A model generated the notes under the pieces. That model searched no databases. It saw nothing but the letters and a program-made list of their open reading frames with translations, and had not been told where the DNA came from. Below are positions 35,162-44,203 of a stretch of DNA of 64,000 nucleotides, in pieces. The stretch is taken from positions 1 to 64,000 of the forward strand of contig NZ_CALDPF010000007.1 in NCBI RefSeq assembly GCF_937912035.1, read 5' to 3'. Position 1 is the stretch's first letter; each line of letters opens with the position of its first letter. The translations under genes were made by a program, and so were the position numbers. Origin of the DNA: an uncultured Bacteroides sp. Its GTDB lineage: Bacteria; Bacteroidota; Bacteroidia; Bacteroidales; Bacteroidaceae.

Positions 35162-36274
35162 TTATGACTTCGTTTTCCTCCATTTGGCAGGAGAGAAACC
35201 TTCCCTTTCTCTGAACAGACGTATGAAATGGCTCGGCGACTGGAAACCTGATCTAGCTGATATATCGGCTATAGTAAGTTCAGGATATTTGTCAAGCAAA
35301 CGTTTGGCATACTCCATCCTCAGACCTGTAATCCAGTCACGGAAAGAAACATTATATGTAGATTTTATATATCCGGAAAGATATGTGCGATTAGTATGCA
35401 AAGTTTCGGAAAATTCCTTTACTGTAAGTCCGGGAGTGATATAACCTTCGGCATCAATCCATGCTGATATTTTTTCTGATATTTCGGCATAGTGTGAGGG
35501 AGCCTCAATATATTTCTGTTCGTCGGATAAATCCAGAATCTCACCGGAAAGCATCTCCGACTCGAAAACACTTTCCACCTGCTCATAAAACAAAAGATAA
35601 TTCATGTACGAGCAGAAAAGATAGATATAGAAAGGAACTGACGATAGAATCCATATAAACACATACTCATCGGGTAAGAATGTAAACAAACCACATCCCA
35701 CACCATATATAACAGCCCACCAGGTGAAAAACGAAAGCCATCTGATGTATGTTCCTATATCGTCAGAATGAGAATCCTCAAACAAAACAACAGCGCGTTT
35801 ATACGCCTTTATCAAACGCATGGCGAGAACTATGCCATACACAACAAGCCATGAAGCAAGAAGCAACAATCCCACATTCTGTATATTTCCCTCGGGAAGA
35901 TAAATCAATACCACAACTGAAATGGCTGTAAACAATATCCACAACAGCAAATGGATAGTTAGCCTACGGCGAGTAATATAGAAACGATCAAGCAGGGTGG
36001 TAAGGGCAGAACTGAAAAGCCAGTAACACAGAAAGTATGTGGAAAGGTTCATCGTTATGGCAGAATTCACGTCACGATACCTGATCTCGAAAAAGAAATG
36101 TACTGAATAATTGGCTGCAAGCAAAAGAAGTGCCACCCCCATAATACGGCGCGAACGGAGATAATTACTAAAAATAGATTTGTCCGGAGTTCTTCCAAAC
36201 ATGAAATAAAAGCCGAAGAAAAGCATTAGGGGCAGTGCTACGCAAAGCGAATTACTGTATATAGAAAGATTCAT
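35162..36274 (-). CDS. Membrane-bound AraC-family regulator
   Basis: This 370-residue protein has about six to seven hydrophobic segments in residues 1-~215 and a C-terminal AraC-type double HTH (about 265-368: LTVKEFSETLHTNRTYLSGYIKSTYNVSFRDWITGLRMEYAKRLL and IADISARSGFQSPSHFIRLFREREGFSPAKWRK). Such regulators sense from the membrane. I place the start at 36274 because AAGGAGGTGA lies just before that ATG, an unusually good Shine-Dalgarno for this phylum. A longer frame opens at 36316. It is next to the LRR lipoprotein pair (291 bp gap, AT-rich, only weak inverted repeats seen) and could control it. That link is only by position. Confidence 0.8.
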   Translation of the reverse strand: MNLSIYSNSLCVALPLMLFFGFYFMFGRTPDKSIFSNYLRSRRIMGVALLLLAANYSVHFFFEIRYRDVNSAITMNLSTYFLCYWLFSSALTTLLDRFYITRRRLTIHLLLWILFTAISVVVLIYLPEGNIQNVGLLLLASWLVVYGIVLAMRLIKAYKRAVVLFEDSHSDDIGTYIRWLSFFTWWAVIYGVGCGLFTFLPDEYVFIWILSSVPFYIYLFCSYMNYLLFYEQVESVFESEMLSGEILDLSDEQKYIEAPSHYAEISEKISAWIDAEGYITPGLTVKEFSETLHTNRTYLSGYIKSTYNVSFRDWITGLRMEYAKRLLDKYPELTIADISARSGFQSPSHFIRLFREREGFSPAKWRKTKS

Positions 36275-36400
36275 ACTCACCTCCTTGATAATGATTTCAC
36301 AAACAAAATTAAGCATAAATCCTTACTATATATAGAATAATGATGAAAAAAATATATATAATATAAAGAAAACTTACAAAGTTTATCCACTGTATATAAA

Positions 36401-36438
36401 AATAAATCCCGGAACCGTGTATCGCTCCGGGATTTATT
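36401..36438 (-). terminator. Terminator of the dapL-glnN-tspO run
   Basis: AATAAATCCCGGA (36401-36413) pairs perfectly with TCCGGGATTTATT (36426-36438), just beyond the tspO stop codon. Confidence 0.8.
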
Positions 36439-36454
36439 ATTTCATGAAAATATA

Positions 36455-36910
36455 TCAATTATTGAACAGTATATATCCGTTCAAATATGTGGCTATAACC
36501 AACCATAATATATAAGGTAGAAACATATAAAACGAAGGTTTATCATTTTTATATGCCATCATCATAAAACTGAGAACAGAAGCATCAAGCAACAATATAT
36601 CTACAAATCCCCATAAAGGCATACGCATAGTGAAGAACAATATGCTCCAAAGGAAATTAAACACAAGCTGAACCATCCAGATTAAAGCACTTTTCTTGTC
36701 TCCTTTGCTCAATACTCTTCCCAATGAAAGCCCCATCAGCAGATATATAACTGACCATGCAATAGGAAATGCTATATTTGGCGGAGTCAGGGATGACTTA
36801 TTCAGATTAGGGTACCACTCCATCATGGACTCAGACTGAAGCCTGCTTGCAGCAAAACCAACGCCGAAACATAAGAGGACAGGCCATATATAATTGATGA
36901 TACGCTTCAT
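36455..36910 (-). CDS. TspO/MBR family protein
   Basis: This 151-residue membrane protein has five hydrophobic segments and the TspO signatures. WYPNLNKSSLTPPNIAFPIAWSVIYLLMG is in the first loop and helix 2, and FNLWSILFF-like sequence (FNFLWSILFF) is in helix 3. TspO proteins bind porphyrins and sterol-like ligands. In bacteria they are linked with tetrapyrrole or stress control. It begins 12 bp after glnN and is likely co-transcribed with it, an unexpected partner. Confidence 0.9.
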   Translation of the reverse strand: MKRIINYIWPVLLCFGVGFAASRLQSESMMEWYPNLNKSSLTPPNIAFPIAWSVIYLLMGLSLGRVLSKGDKKSALIWMVQLVFNFLWSILFFTMRMPLWGFVDILLLDASVLSFMMMAYKNDKPSFYMFLPYILWLVIATYLNGYILFNN

Positions 36911-36922
36911 GACATTCTATTT

Positions 36923-39112
36923 TTATCTTATAAACAACAACTCTCTATACTTAGGAAGTGTCCACATACGGTCATCTACCATAAGTTCAAGCTGGTCTAT
37001 ATGGTAACGTATTTCTTCCAGCATCGGAGCTATCTTGTCATGATAAGCGATTGCTCTTTCGCGGATAGACTCTATTCTGTTTGCTACCCTTCTGGCTTCA
37101 ACCATAGCATCTACATTTTCCTTGATATAGGCAGTATGCTCAGCTATTTCTCTGATAATAGTTATATTTTCGGCAGACAACTTCTTTGTTTCTTCTTCAC
37201 CGAATACCGACTTGGTCTTATATACATTATCCAACAACTTAGTCTGATATTCAGTAGCTACAGGAACTACATGGTTCATAACCAGATCGCCGAGCACACG
37301 TGCTTCAATTTGGATTTTCTTTACATACATTTCCCATTTAACCTCGTTACGTGCCTCAAGCTCCTTACGGTTCATTACGCCTGTTGACTCGAACATCTTG
37401 ATTGTTTCAGGTTTCATGTAGTTGTCGAAAATCAACGGACAGCTTGTCTCGCAATCCAGACCACGACGTTCTGCCTCTTCTTTCCATTCGTCGCTATATC
37501 CGTTACCGTCGAAACGTATAGGCTTGCATATAGTTATGTACTTGCGGATAGTCTGAAGTATAGCTGACATCTTAGGTTCACCCTTTTCGATAAGCTCGTC
37601 AACTTCCTTCTTGAATATCATCAACTGTTCTGCCACAGCAGTGTTCAATGCTATCATTGCACTTGCACAGTTAGATTCAGAACCCGGAGCACGGAATTCA
37701 AATCTGTTTCCTGTAAATGCGAATGGCGAAGTACGGTTACGGTCTGTATTATCTATAAGCAGTTCAGGAATCTGAGGAATGTCAAGTTTCAATCCCAACT
37801 TGTCGCTCAATGACATGAACTCGTCCGCCTTGCTTTCTTCTATATGGTCGAGCACCTTACTCAACTGAGAGCCGAGGAATGAAGAAATGATTGCAGGAGG
37901 AGCTTCGTGTGCTCCAAGACGATGAGAGTTTGTTGCACTCATGATAGATGCCTTGAGCAATCCGTTGTGGTGATAAACGGCCATCAATGTATTGACAACG
38001 AATGTGATGAAACGGAGATTTTCTTCCGAAGTCTTACCCGGTGCCATCAACAGTACCCCTGTATCAGTACCAAGCGACCAGTTGTTATGCTTACCAGAAC
38101 CGTTCACACCCTTGAAAGGTTTTTCATGTAGCAACACCCTGAAACCATGATTACGCGCAATCTTACGCATGAGCGACATAACAAGCATATTGTGGTCAAC
38201 AGCCAAGTTACATTCCTCATAGATAGGTGCAAGCTCGAACTGGTTTGGTGCAACCTCATTATGACGAGTCTTGACAGGGATACCAAGTTCAAGTGACTGG
38301 ATTTCCAAATCCTTCATAAATGCAGCCACACGTGTAGGAATAGCACCGAAATAGTGGTCCTCAAGCTGCTGGTTCTTAGAAGCCTCATGTCCCATCAGCG
38401 TACGTCCTGTAAGCAACAAGTCAGGACGTGCTGCATACAAGCCTTCGTCAACAAGGAAATACTCCTGTTCCCATCCCAGATATGAATATACTTTCTTTAC
38501 AGAAGGGTCAAAATAGTGTATTACGTCAAGAGCAGATTTTGTCACTGCATGTATAGATTTCAAAAGAGGTGCCTTATAGTCAAGCGACTCTCCTGTATAT
38601 GCAATGAAGATTGTAGGAATACACAATGTATCATCAACTACGAATACAGGTGAAGACGGGTCCCAAGCACTATATCCACGGGCTTCGAAAGTATTACGGA
38701 TACCACCGTTAGGGAATGACGAACCATCTGACTCCTGCTGTACAAGAAGTTTTCCAGAGAATTCTTCAAGCATTCCGCCTTTCCCGTCGTGTTCTACGAA
38801 AGCATCATGCTTCTCTGCAGTACCTTCAGTAAGTGGCTGGAACCAGTGAGTATAATGTGTAGCTCCAAGTTCTACAGCCCATTTCTTCATTCCGGCTGCA
38901 ACTTCATTTGCTATGCTGCGGTCCAAAGTGGCACCATTGTCTATTACGTCAATAAGCTTTGAATAAACCTTACTTGGAAGATACTTGAACATCTTCTCTC
39001 TGTTGAATACATATTTGGCAAAATATTCACCAGGACGCTGTGAAGGCGATGGCACATTAACAGGTTTCTTGTGAAAAGCCTCTTCTACTACTTTAAATCT
39101 TAATTGTGACAT
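36923..39112 (-). CDS. glnN: Glutamine synthetase type III
   Basis: This enzyme makes glutamine from glutamate, ammonia and ATP. The 729 residues are typical of the large GSIII form found in Bacteroidota and some cyanobacteria. Visible are EEFSGKLLVQQESDGSSFPNGG, the core EQEYFLVD, the KGVNGSGKHNNWSLGTD stretch that holds the ATP/glutamate site, and NRTSPFAFTGNRFEFRAPGS. It lies 53 bp after dapL and 12 bp before tspO, all leftward. Ammonia assimilation next to dapL joins nitrogen supply and cell-wall/lysine synthesis. Confidence 0.96.
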   Translation of the reverse strand: MSQLRFKVVEEAFHKKPVNVPSPSQRPGEYFAKYVFNREKMFKYLPSKVYSKLIDVIDNGATLDRSIANEVAAGMKKWAVELGATHYTHWFQPLTEGTAEKHDAFVEHDGKGGMLEEFSGKLLVQQESDGSSFPNGGIRNTFEARGYSAWDPSSPVFVVDDTLCIPTIFIAYTGESLDYKAPLLKSIHAVTKSALDVIHYFDPSVKKVYSYLGWEQEYFLVDEGLYAARPDLLLTGRTLMGHEASKNQQLEDHYFGAIPTRVAAFMKDLEIQSLELGIPVKTRHNEVAPNQFELAPIYEECNLAVDHNMLVMSLMRKIARNHGFRVLLHEKPFKGVNGSGKHNNWSLGTDTGVLLMAPGKTSEENLRFITFVVNTLMAVYHHNGLLKASIMSATNSHRLGAHEAPPAIISSFLGSQLSKVLDHIEESKADEFMSLSDKLGLKLDIPQIPELLIDNTDRNRTSPFAFTGNRFEFRAPGSESNCASAMIALNTAVAEQLMIFKKEVDELIEKGEPKMSAILQTIRKYITICKPIRFDGNGYSDEWKEEAERRGLDCETSCPLIFDNYMKPETIKMFESTGVMNRKELEARNEVKWEMYVKKIQIEARVLGDLVMNHVVPVATEYQTKLLDNVYKTKSVFGEEETKKLSAENITIIREIAEHTAYIKENVDAMVEARRVANRIESIRERAIAYHDKIAPMLEEIRYHIDQLELMVDDRMWTLPKYRELLFIR

Positions 39113-39165
39113 AATACCTAAGTTTGTATATTTTCTAAATTTATTGTTGTTATTTACATTCTAGT

Positions 39166-40395
39166 TTATATATTGTTGCATATTCTTTGGATTCCCTCCT
39201 TACATCTGTCTCTATCACCAAATGCCGTAAGACGTATATATCCCTCACCACTCGGTCCGAAACCTATACCCGGAGTACTTACTACTTGAGATTCATACAG
39301 AAGTTTGTCAAAAAAGCCCCACGACGTCATACCTTTGGGAGCCTTTACCCACAGATATGGAGCATTTTCGCCTCCGTAAGCTCTCAAGCCTATGCTCGTT
39401 AGCCCTTTTTTCATTATTCTGGCATTCTCCATGTAGTAATCTACCATGGCCTTTACCTCCTCTTTGCCCTTAGGAGTGTATATAGCCTCAGCTCCACGCT
39501 GAGCAATATATGAAGCTCCATTGAATTTTGTAGTCTGTCTTTTAAGCCACAGTCTGTTAAGTGAGATTCTTTCTCCCATTAGTGTAGAAGCAGTAACTTC
39601 TTTAGGAACTACAGTATATCCACATCTGATACCGGTAAATCCGGCTGTCTTTGAATAACTTCTGAATTCAATAGCGACTTTCTTAGCGCCTTTTATTTCG
39701 TAAATGGAATGTGGAATATCCGGTTGCCTGATATAAGCTTCGTAAGCAGCATCAAACAATATAAGAGTATCGTTTTCGAGAGCATAGTTAACCCATTTTT
39801 TCAGTTCTGATTTGCTGAGGACTGTACCAGTCGGGTTATTGGGGAAACACAAATATACGATATCAACTCTCTGTTCTGGTATTGGAGGAATAAAATTGTT
39901 TTCTGGACTACATGGCATATAAATAACATTGCTCCACCTATACCCTTCTTCAAGCGTTCCGGCACGACCACATGAAACATTAGAGTCTATGTATGCAGGA
40001 TAAATAGGATCTGTTACTCCAATACTGTTATCATGTCGAAGAATATCTCCAAAGTTTCCAGAATCAGTCTTGGCACCGTCATTTATAAAAATTTCACTAT
40101 GTTCCAAAGATATTCCCCTCGCTGCATAATCATGCTTTATAATGGCATCAATAAGAAAGCTGTATCCTTGTTCAGGACCGTATCCATGAAATGTCTCGAC
40201 TCTTGCCTGATCATCCAAAGCCTTGTGCATTGCATCAAGACATGATTGCGGTATAGGACGCGTAACATCACCAATACCCAGATTTATTATATCAGCCTTA
40301 GGATGTGTTACCTTGAATGTATTCACCCTTTTCGCCAAGTCAGTAAACAAATAATTATCGGGCAGCTTTAACAAATGTTCGTTGACCAATGCCAT
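39166..40395 (-). CDS. dapL: LL-diaminopimelate aminotransferase
   Basis: DapL turns tetrahydrodipicolinate directly into LL-diaminopimelate with glutamate as amino donor, giving lysine and peptidoglycan precursors. The 409-residue fold I aminotransferase has the opening LPDNYLFTDLAKRVNTF, NLGIGDVTRPIP, FPNNPTGTVL near 184-192 and the PLP lysine at 249 (RSYSKTAGFTG). This is the Bacteroidota form. A -7 element lies 29 bp upstream of the start. Confidence 0.95.
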   Translation of the reverse strand: MALVNEHLLKLPDNYLFTDLAKRVNTFKVTHPKADIINLGIGDVTRPIPQSCLDAMHKALDDQARVETFHGYGPEQGYSFLIDAIIKHDYAARGISLEHSEIFINDGAKTDSGNFGDILRHDNSIGVTDPIYPAYIDSNVSCGRAGTLEEGYRWSNVIYMPCSPENNFIPPIPEQRVDIVYLCFPNNPTGTVLSKSELKKWVNYALENDTLILFDAAYEAYIRQPDIPHSIYEIKGAKKVAIEFRSYSKTAGFTGIRCGYTVVPKEVTASTLMGERISLNRLWLKRQTTKFNGASYIAQRGAEAIYTPKGKEEVKAMVDYYMENARIMKKGLTSIGLRAYGGENAPYLWVKAPKGMTSWGFFDKLLYESQVVSTPGIGFGPSGEGYIRLTAFGDRDRCKEGIQRICNNI

Positions 40396-40423
40396 ATATT
40401 ATCTCTTTTAGTCTATTTTGGCG

Positions 40424-40431
40424 CAAAAATA
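40424..40431 (-). promoter_or_regulatory. -7 element of the dapL operon
   Basis: TATTTTTG on the minus strand, followed by GCGCC. Confidence 0.5.
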
Positions 40432-40506
40432 CGAAAAAAATGTCATTCATGAAATATAATTATATGCTTTTGTATATCATGTTACACCGTTATTGCTGTT
40501 TTTTAT

Positions 40507-40520
40507 CATATCATGATATG
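40507..40520. promoter_or_regulatory. Perfect 14-bp palindrome between dapL and the YitT gene
   Basis: CATATCATGATATG is its own reverse complement. It lies 46 bp upstream of the -7 element TAACTTTG (40566-40573) of the rightward YitT gene, and could be an operator for either divergent gene. Confidence 0.4.
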
Positions 40521-40565
40521 CTACATTTTTTACACTTGATTTATATCAATCATTGTTTTTTTTAA

Positions 40566-40573
40566 TAACTTTG
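40566..40573 (+). promoter_or_regulatory. -7 element of the YitT gene
   Basis: TAACTTTG, 53 bp before the start codon. Confidence 0.5.
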
Positions 40574-40625
40574 CATCGACTTATTAAAAATAAACATGTT
40601 AGACATATAACAAACAAACGTCAAA

Positions 40626-41513
40626 ATGAGTTCTGTATTACCGATTTCGAATAGACAGCAATTGTTGAGAGAAACCAAAGATTATCTTCTAATAGCATTG
40701 GGAATGATAATGTATGCTGTCGGTTGGACTGTTTTTCTATTACCCAACAATCTTCCGTCGGGCGCTGTCCCCGGTATAGCATCTGTAGTATACTGGGCAA
40801 CAGGTTTCCCCGTACAATACACTTATCTGCTCATAAATTTTGCACTTCTTCTTTTGGCTTTAAAAATTTTAGGGTTGAAATTCTGCCTTAAAACCATTTT
40901 TGCAGTCGGGGTTCTTACTTTTGCCACACCAGTGTTCCAACATTTTGTCAAAGGTTCTCTAATCAACGATCAACCTTTTATGGCATGTGTTCTAGGCGCT
41001 TCTTTCTGCGGGGGTGGTATAGGTGTTGCATTTTCTGCCAACGGAAGTACCGGTGGAACAGATATTATAGCAGCTATCATCAATAAATATCGTGATATAA
41101 CTCTTGGAAGGGTTATCCTGATTTGCGACGTGATAATCATTTCATCCAGCTATCTTGTGCTTCACGACTGGGAAAAGGTTGTTTACGGATATGTGGTTCT
41201 GTTCATTTCCAGTTTCGTACTTGACCAGGTAGTAAACAGTGCACGCCAATCTGTACAATTCTTTATCATATCACAGAAATATGAAGAAATAGGAAAAAGA
41301 ATCAACAAGGACCTACATCGCGGAGTTACTTTCATAGACGGTGTGGGATGCTACACTCATAACAATGTCAAAATGATGTTTGTACTTGCAAAGAAACGTG
41401 AGTCGAACACAATATTCCGTCTGATTAAAGACATTGACCCTAATGCTTTTGTTTCACAGAGTGCCGTAATCGGTGTCTTCGGTGAAGGCTTTGACAAAAT
41501 TAAAGTTAAATAA
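40626..41513 (+). CDS. YitT family membrane protein
   Basis: This 295-residue protein has five to six membrane segments in residues 20-205 and a C-terminal soluble DUF2179 domain (about 208-290: SVQFFIISQKYEEIGKRINKDLHRGVTFIDGVGCY). Signatures are LPNNLPSGAVPGIASVVYW and ANGSTGGTDIIAAIINKY. The family is widespread and its transported substrate is unknown. The Crp/Fnr-type gene follows after 19 bp, and the two form a probable operon ending at the hairpin 42141-42187. Confidence 0.9.
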   Translation: MSSVLPISNRQQLLRETKDYLLIALGMIMYAVGWTVFLLPNNLPSGAVPGIASVVYWATGFPVQYTYLLINFALLLLALKILGLKFCLKTIFAVGVLTFATPVFQHFVKGSLINDQPFMACVLGASFCGGGIGVAFSANGSTGGTDIIAAIINKYRDITLGRVILICDVIIISSSYLVLHDWEKVVYGYVVLFISSFVLDQVVNSARQSVQFFIISQKYEEIGKRINKDLHRGVTFIDGVGCYTHNNVKMMFVLAKKRESNTIFRLIKDIDPNAFVSQSAVIGVFGEGFDKIKVK

Positions 41514-41532
41514 AATCACACACTAAAAGTTC

Positions 41533-42126
41533 ATGAACATGAATTCCAATTTAGATATAGCAAAAAGATTCGCATCATCTTTAAACTGCACTCTATCAAA
41601 GGATGTATTAAAAACGTTTGCTGAAATACTTACCCCAGAGAAGTATAAAAAAGGAGAACGAATACTTGACGAAGGACAGATCTGCGATTCACTATATTTC
41701 ATTGAAAAAGGGATGACACGTCAGTTCTATTTCAAATACGACAAAGATCTGACTGAACATATAGGTTATGAAGATTCCATAATAATATGTTTGGAAAGTT
41801 ATTTTAACGAAGAGCCAACCAAACTTATGATTGAAACTCTTGAGCCTACAATAGCATGGAAAATAAACAAGCATGATATTGTACAATTGGCATCGATTAA
41901 CAGCGAAATAGGAACTCTATACAGAAGAGTGTTCGAGAAATCGCTTATTACATCACAACAAAAAGCCGATACACTGAGATTTGAGCCTGCAAATGAGAGA
42001 TACAACAAACTAATGCAACAACATCCGGAAATTCTGAGAAGAGCGCCTCTCATTTACATTGCATCATTATTACAAATGACACCAGAAACTTTGAGTCGTG
42101 TCCGTTCCGCAAGTCTGAATTCTTAA
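41533..42126 (+). CDS. Crp/Fnr-family regulator
   Basis: This 197-residue protein has a cyclic-nucleotide-binding-like domain at about 20-135 (KKGERILDEGQICDSLYFIEKGMTRQFY). The C-terminal HTH is compact (about 150-197), ending RAPLIYIASLLQMTPETLSRVR. The ligand pocket lacks the typical RxA/GE phosphate cassette that would mark cAMP binding, and no Fe-S Cys cluster is seen. This is usual in Bacteroidota members. The second Met at 41539 is an alternative start. GTTCATGAAC, a 10-bp palindrome, overlaps the start codon. Targets are unknown, and YitT is the likely partner. Confidence 0.85.
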   Translation: MNMNSNLDIAKRFASSLNCTLSKDVLKTFAEILTPEKYKKGERILDEGQICDSLYFIEKGMTRQFYFKYDKDLTEHIGYEDSIIICLESYFNEEPTKLMIETLEPTIAWKINKHDIVQLASINSEIGTLYRRVFEKSLITSQQKADTLRFEPANERYNKLMQQHPEILRRAPLIYIASLLQMTPETLSRVRSASLNS

Positions 42127-42140
42127 TAATCAATAATTTT

Positions 42141-42187
42141 AAAGGCAGGAAGCATTGAGGTATAACCTCTGTACTTCCTGCCTCTTT
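42141..42187 (+). terminator. Bidirectional terminator
   Basis: GGCAGGAAG (42144-42152) pairs with CTTCCTGCC (42174-42182). An inner GAGG/CCTC stem is present, with A and T runs at the sides. It separates convergent genes. Confidence 0.75.
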
Positions 42188-42200
42188 AGTTCAGCTCAGA

Positions 42201-42836
42201 TTAGAATATCACACCCAGGCGGAAACCTGCATTATTCTGTCCATTTATATCACTCGTCAGAGTACAAGTCTTGTTCGTTCCGTAACTGTAGTATCCTGCT
42301 ACGTGAAATCCCCAATATTTTGTCTTACACGGATATATATTAAATCCTATTTCAGGAGAGACGTAACCTCCCCATGCCTTATCATATAGACCTTTAACAC
42401 CATAATATGTAGTGTTTCTGGCAAACATTGTTCCGGCTTTCAAACCTACATATGGCTCAAAATGCTTTCCATCATACAGGGTATAGTTAACTGCCAAACC
42501 GAAAGGCACCTGAAAGGCAGAACGCTGCTGGTCGGTAGTCAGACTCTCAGTAGGTGATATAGACAATGTCTGCCTTCCTACGTACTGATGATTGGTATGA
42601 AATGAAGCAAACAGACCGACATCCCATCTTGGTGCCACTTTATATTTCAGTTCGTAATTCATACCCCAGCCACTTATCTTATCTGCATATCCCGTAGAAA
42701 ACGGGGCGTTCACCTGCCAGTCTACAACCAATCCCAAATTGCGTACATCCCATTGTGCTTTTGCCGTAAACAAAGTTCCGCATACAAAGCAGCAAAACAG
42801 CATAACTCTTTTTAATACAATATTTATAGATTTCAT
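42201..42836 (-). CDS. Small outer membrane beta-barrel protein
   Basis: This 211-residue protein has a signal peptide (to about residue 27, LFTAKAQ) followed by alternating beta strands (GMNYELKYKVAPRWDVGLFASF, FEPYVGLKAGTMFARN, FRLGVIF) and a terminal Phe. It looks like an eight-strand OmpA/OmpW-sized barrel. I recognise no specific family. It is the last of three genes in an operon behind the DUF4251 and DUF4136 genes with 16-bp gaps. Confidence 0.75.
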   Translation of the reverse strand: MKSINIVLKRVMLFCCFVCGTLFTAKAQWDVRNLGLVVDWQVNAPFSTGYADKISGWGMNYELKYKVAPRWDVGLFASFHTNHQYVGRQTLSISPTESLTTDQQRSAFQVPFGLAVNYTLYDGKHFEPYVGLKAGTMFARNTTYYGVKGLYDKAWGGYVSPEIGFNIYPCKTKYWGFHVAGYYSYGTNKTCTLTSDINGQNNAGFRLGVIF

Positions 42837-42852
42837 TATCAGCCCCTCCTAA

Positions 42853-43479
42853 TTATTTGTTACTATTAATATATTCTGACTGTTTAAAGGCCTGTCCTAC
42901 CGAATTCACCAGCAACTGTAAGTTATACATTCCGCTATATTGTGCTCCAGAAGCATTGGCATACCATACTACAGGAATATTCTTACTTTCCTGATTTTCT
43001 GTCAGGTCAACCATTTCCATTATAAGAGTATTAGTGTTATAAGAATAAGTAACAGGATATGGATAATACCATCCTCCCCACCATGGGCCCCAATAACCAT
43101 AATCCCACCAACCACCAAAATATCCTCCGGAAACAATCTGATACGATTCATTCAAATACGACAGCTGAATACCGACATCAGCATTATCTTTATCATTAGG
43201 ATCTGTAATTCGGATATATCCACGCTCATTCATATTGCTTTCCACTGCTTTAATTATCTTCATTGCATTTTCATCCTTCCAATAAGTAGCCTTATATTCT
43301 CCAGCTTCCAGAATACTGTCAGGCAAGAAATAAGTTTTATAAGAACCAAAATCCACACTACTGTCATAATCGGTATAAACAGCCAAATCGGCATCCAATT
43401 CAGTCATGTCCGGTTCTTTCTCACATGACACAGCCAATAGAGGCAGACAAATGTAAAATAGAAACTTTTTCATATTCAT
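42853..43479 (-). CDS. DUF4136 lipoprotein with Trp/Gly patch
   Basis: This 208-residue protein has a lipobox (LAVSC, Cys19) and the DUF4136 pattern (VYTDYDSSVDFGSYKTYFLPDS, then a helix KIIKAVESNMNERGY). Residues 118-142 are extremely rich in Trp, Gly and Tyr. DUF4136 proteins are predicted envelope lipoproteins of unknown role. A second possible start is the Met at 43473. It is the middle gene of the DUF4251 operon. The aromatic patch recalls the secreted protein at 12781-14076. Confidence 0.85.
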   Translation of the reverse strand: MNMKKFLFYICLPLLAVSCEKEPDMTELDADLAVYTDYDSSVDFGSYKTYFLPDSILEAGEYKATYWKDENAMKIIKAVESNMNERGYIRITDPNDKDNADVGIQLSYLNESYQIVSGGYFGGWWDYGYWGPWWGGWYYPYPVTYSYNTNTLIMEMVDLTENQESKNIPVVWYANASGAQYSGMYNLQLLVNSVGQAFKQSEYINSNK

Positions 43480-43495
43480 TTATATTTAAAGATTA

Positions 43496-44047
43496 TCATA
43501 TAGAACGTCCCTTGAAGACTCTACTCTTAGAAGAAGGAATTATAATCCCGTTTAAAGTCATCCTATTAGAACTAAAATTAGGTAATATTGTTACAGAAGC
43601 CTTATTACTTCCCGAATAAAGGCTTATATCTACCATTGCAGATATTCCGGTACCCAACACATTCATGGATACTTGGATATTTCCTTTCTTGTCTTTCTTG
43701 ACTTCATAATTAGATACAGTTCCATCAAGTGTAATTCCTCCAAGACCATTAGGACCTGAAGCCGGAATATTGAATGCTACTTGAACGACAGACTTGTCGC
43801 CATTAACAGAAACAAAATTGGTACTGGATTCCACAAAAGCTGTCTGACCATACTTAAATACTACTTTATCCGCTTCAAGCGTAAAATCTTTCTCCGATAT
43901 AGCCTTTTCAGCTTCTACAAACATCAGACTATCAAGCTTTTCCTGAATAATCTTCTTTTCCGCACTGGTCATTTCATTAAACTCCTGTGCATGTACGTTG
44001 CCTACCATTAGCGCAAACAACATAAATAAAGAAACAATGATTCTCAT
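43496..44047 (-). CDS. DUF4251 family periplasmic protein
   Basis: This 183-residue protein has a signal peptide (to residue 20, GNVHAQ). A helical Lys/Glu-rich segment follows (about 24-48). A beta domain then contains FTLEADKVVFKYGQTAFVESSTNFVSVNGDKSVVQVAFN and GPNGLGGITLDGTVSNYEVKKDKKGN, which fit DUF4251. Function unknown. It is the first gene of a three-gene operon whose promoter resembles that of the Trp-rich protein operon. Confidence 0.85.
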   Translation of the reverse strand: MRIIVSLFMLFALMVGNVHAQEFNEMTSAEKKIIQEKLDSLMFVEAEKAISEKDFTLEADKVVFKYGQTAFVESSTNFVSVNGDKSVVQVAFNIPASGPNGLGGITLDGTVSNYEVKKDKKGNIQVSMNVLGTGISAMVDISLYSGSNKASVTILPNFSSNRMTLNGIIIPSSKSRVFKGRSI

Positions 44048-44077
44048 ATTCTATTTTCCTTTCTTTTTTATCGATAG

Positions 44078-44137
44078 CAAAATTAAAATAAGAATATGAT
44101 ACCCAAAATAGAAATTTCCTATACGTCTATAGGGAAA
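44078..44137 (-). promoter_or_regulatory. Promoter and putative operator of the DUF4251 operon
   Basis: The -7 element TAATTTTG on the minus strand is at 44078-44085. The inverted repeat TTTCCTATA CGTC TATAGGGAAA (44115-44137) is centred 41 bp from it. From CCCTAT to TTTG this aligns over 57 positions without gaps to the promoter at 14131-14187 (40 matches by hand). The rest of the gap to 44203 holds another inverted repeat AGGAAC/GTTCCT. Confidence 0.55.
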
Positions 44138-44203
44138 CGAGAATATTATTTAGGAACTTTTCCCCTATCTGTTCCTTATTCCCCAAATTACAAGTCAAGC
44201 CAA

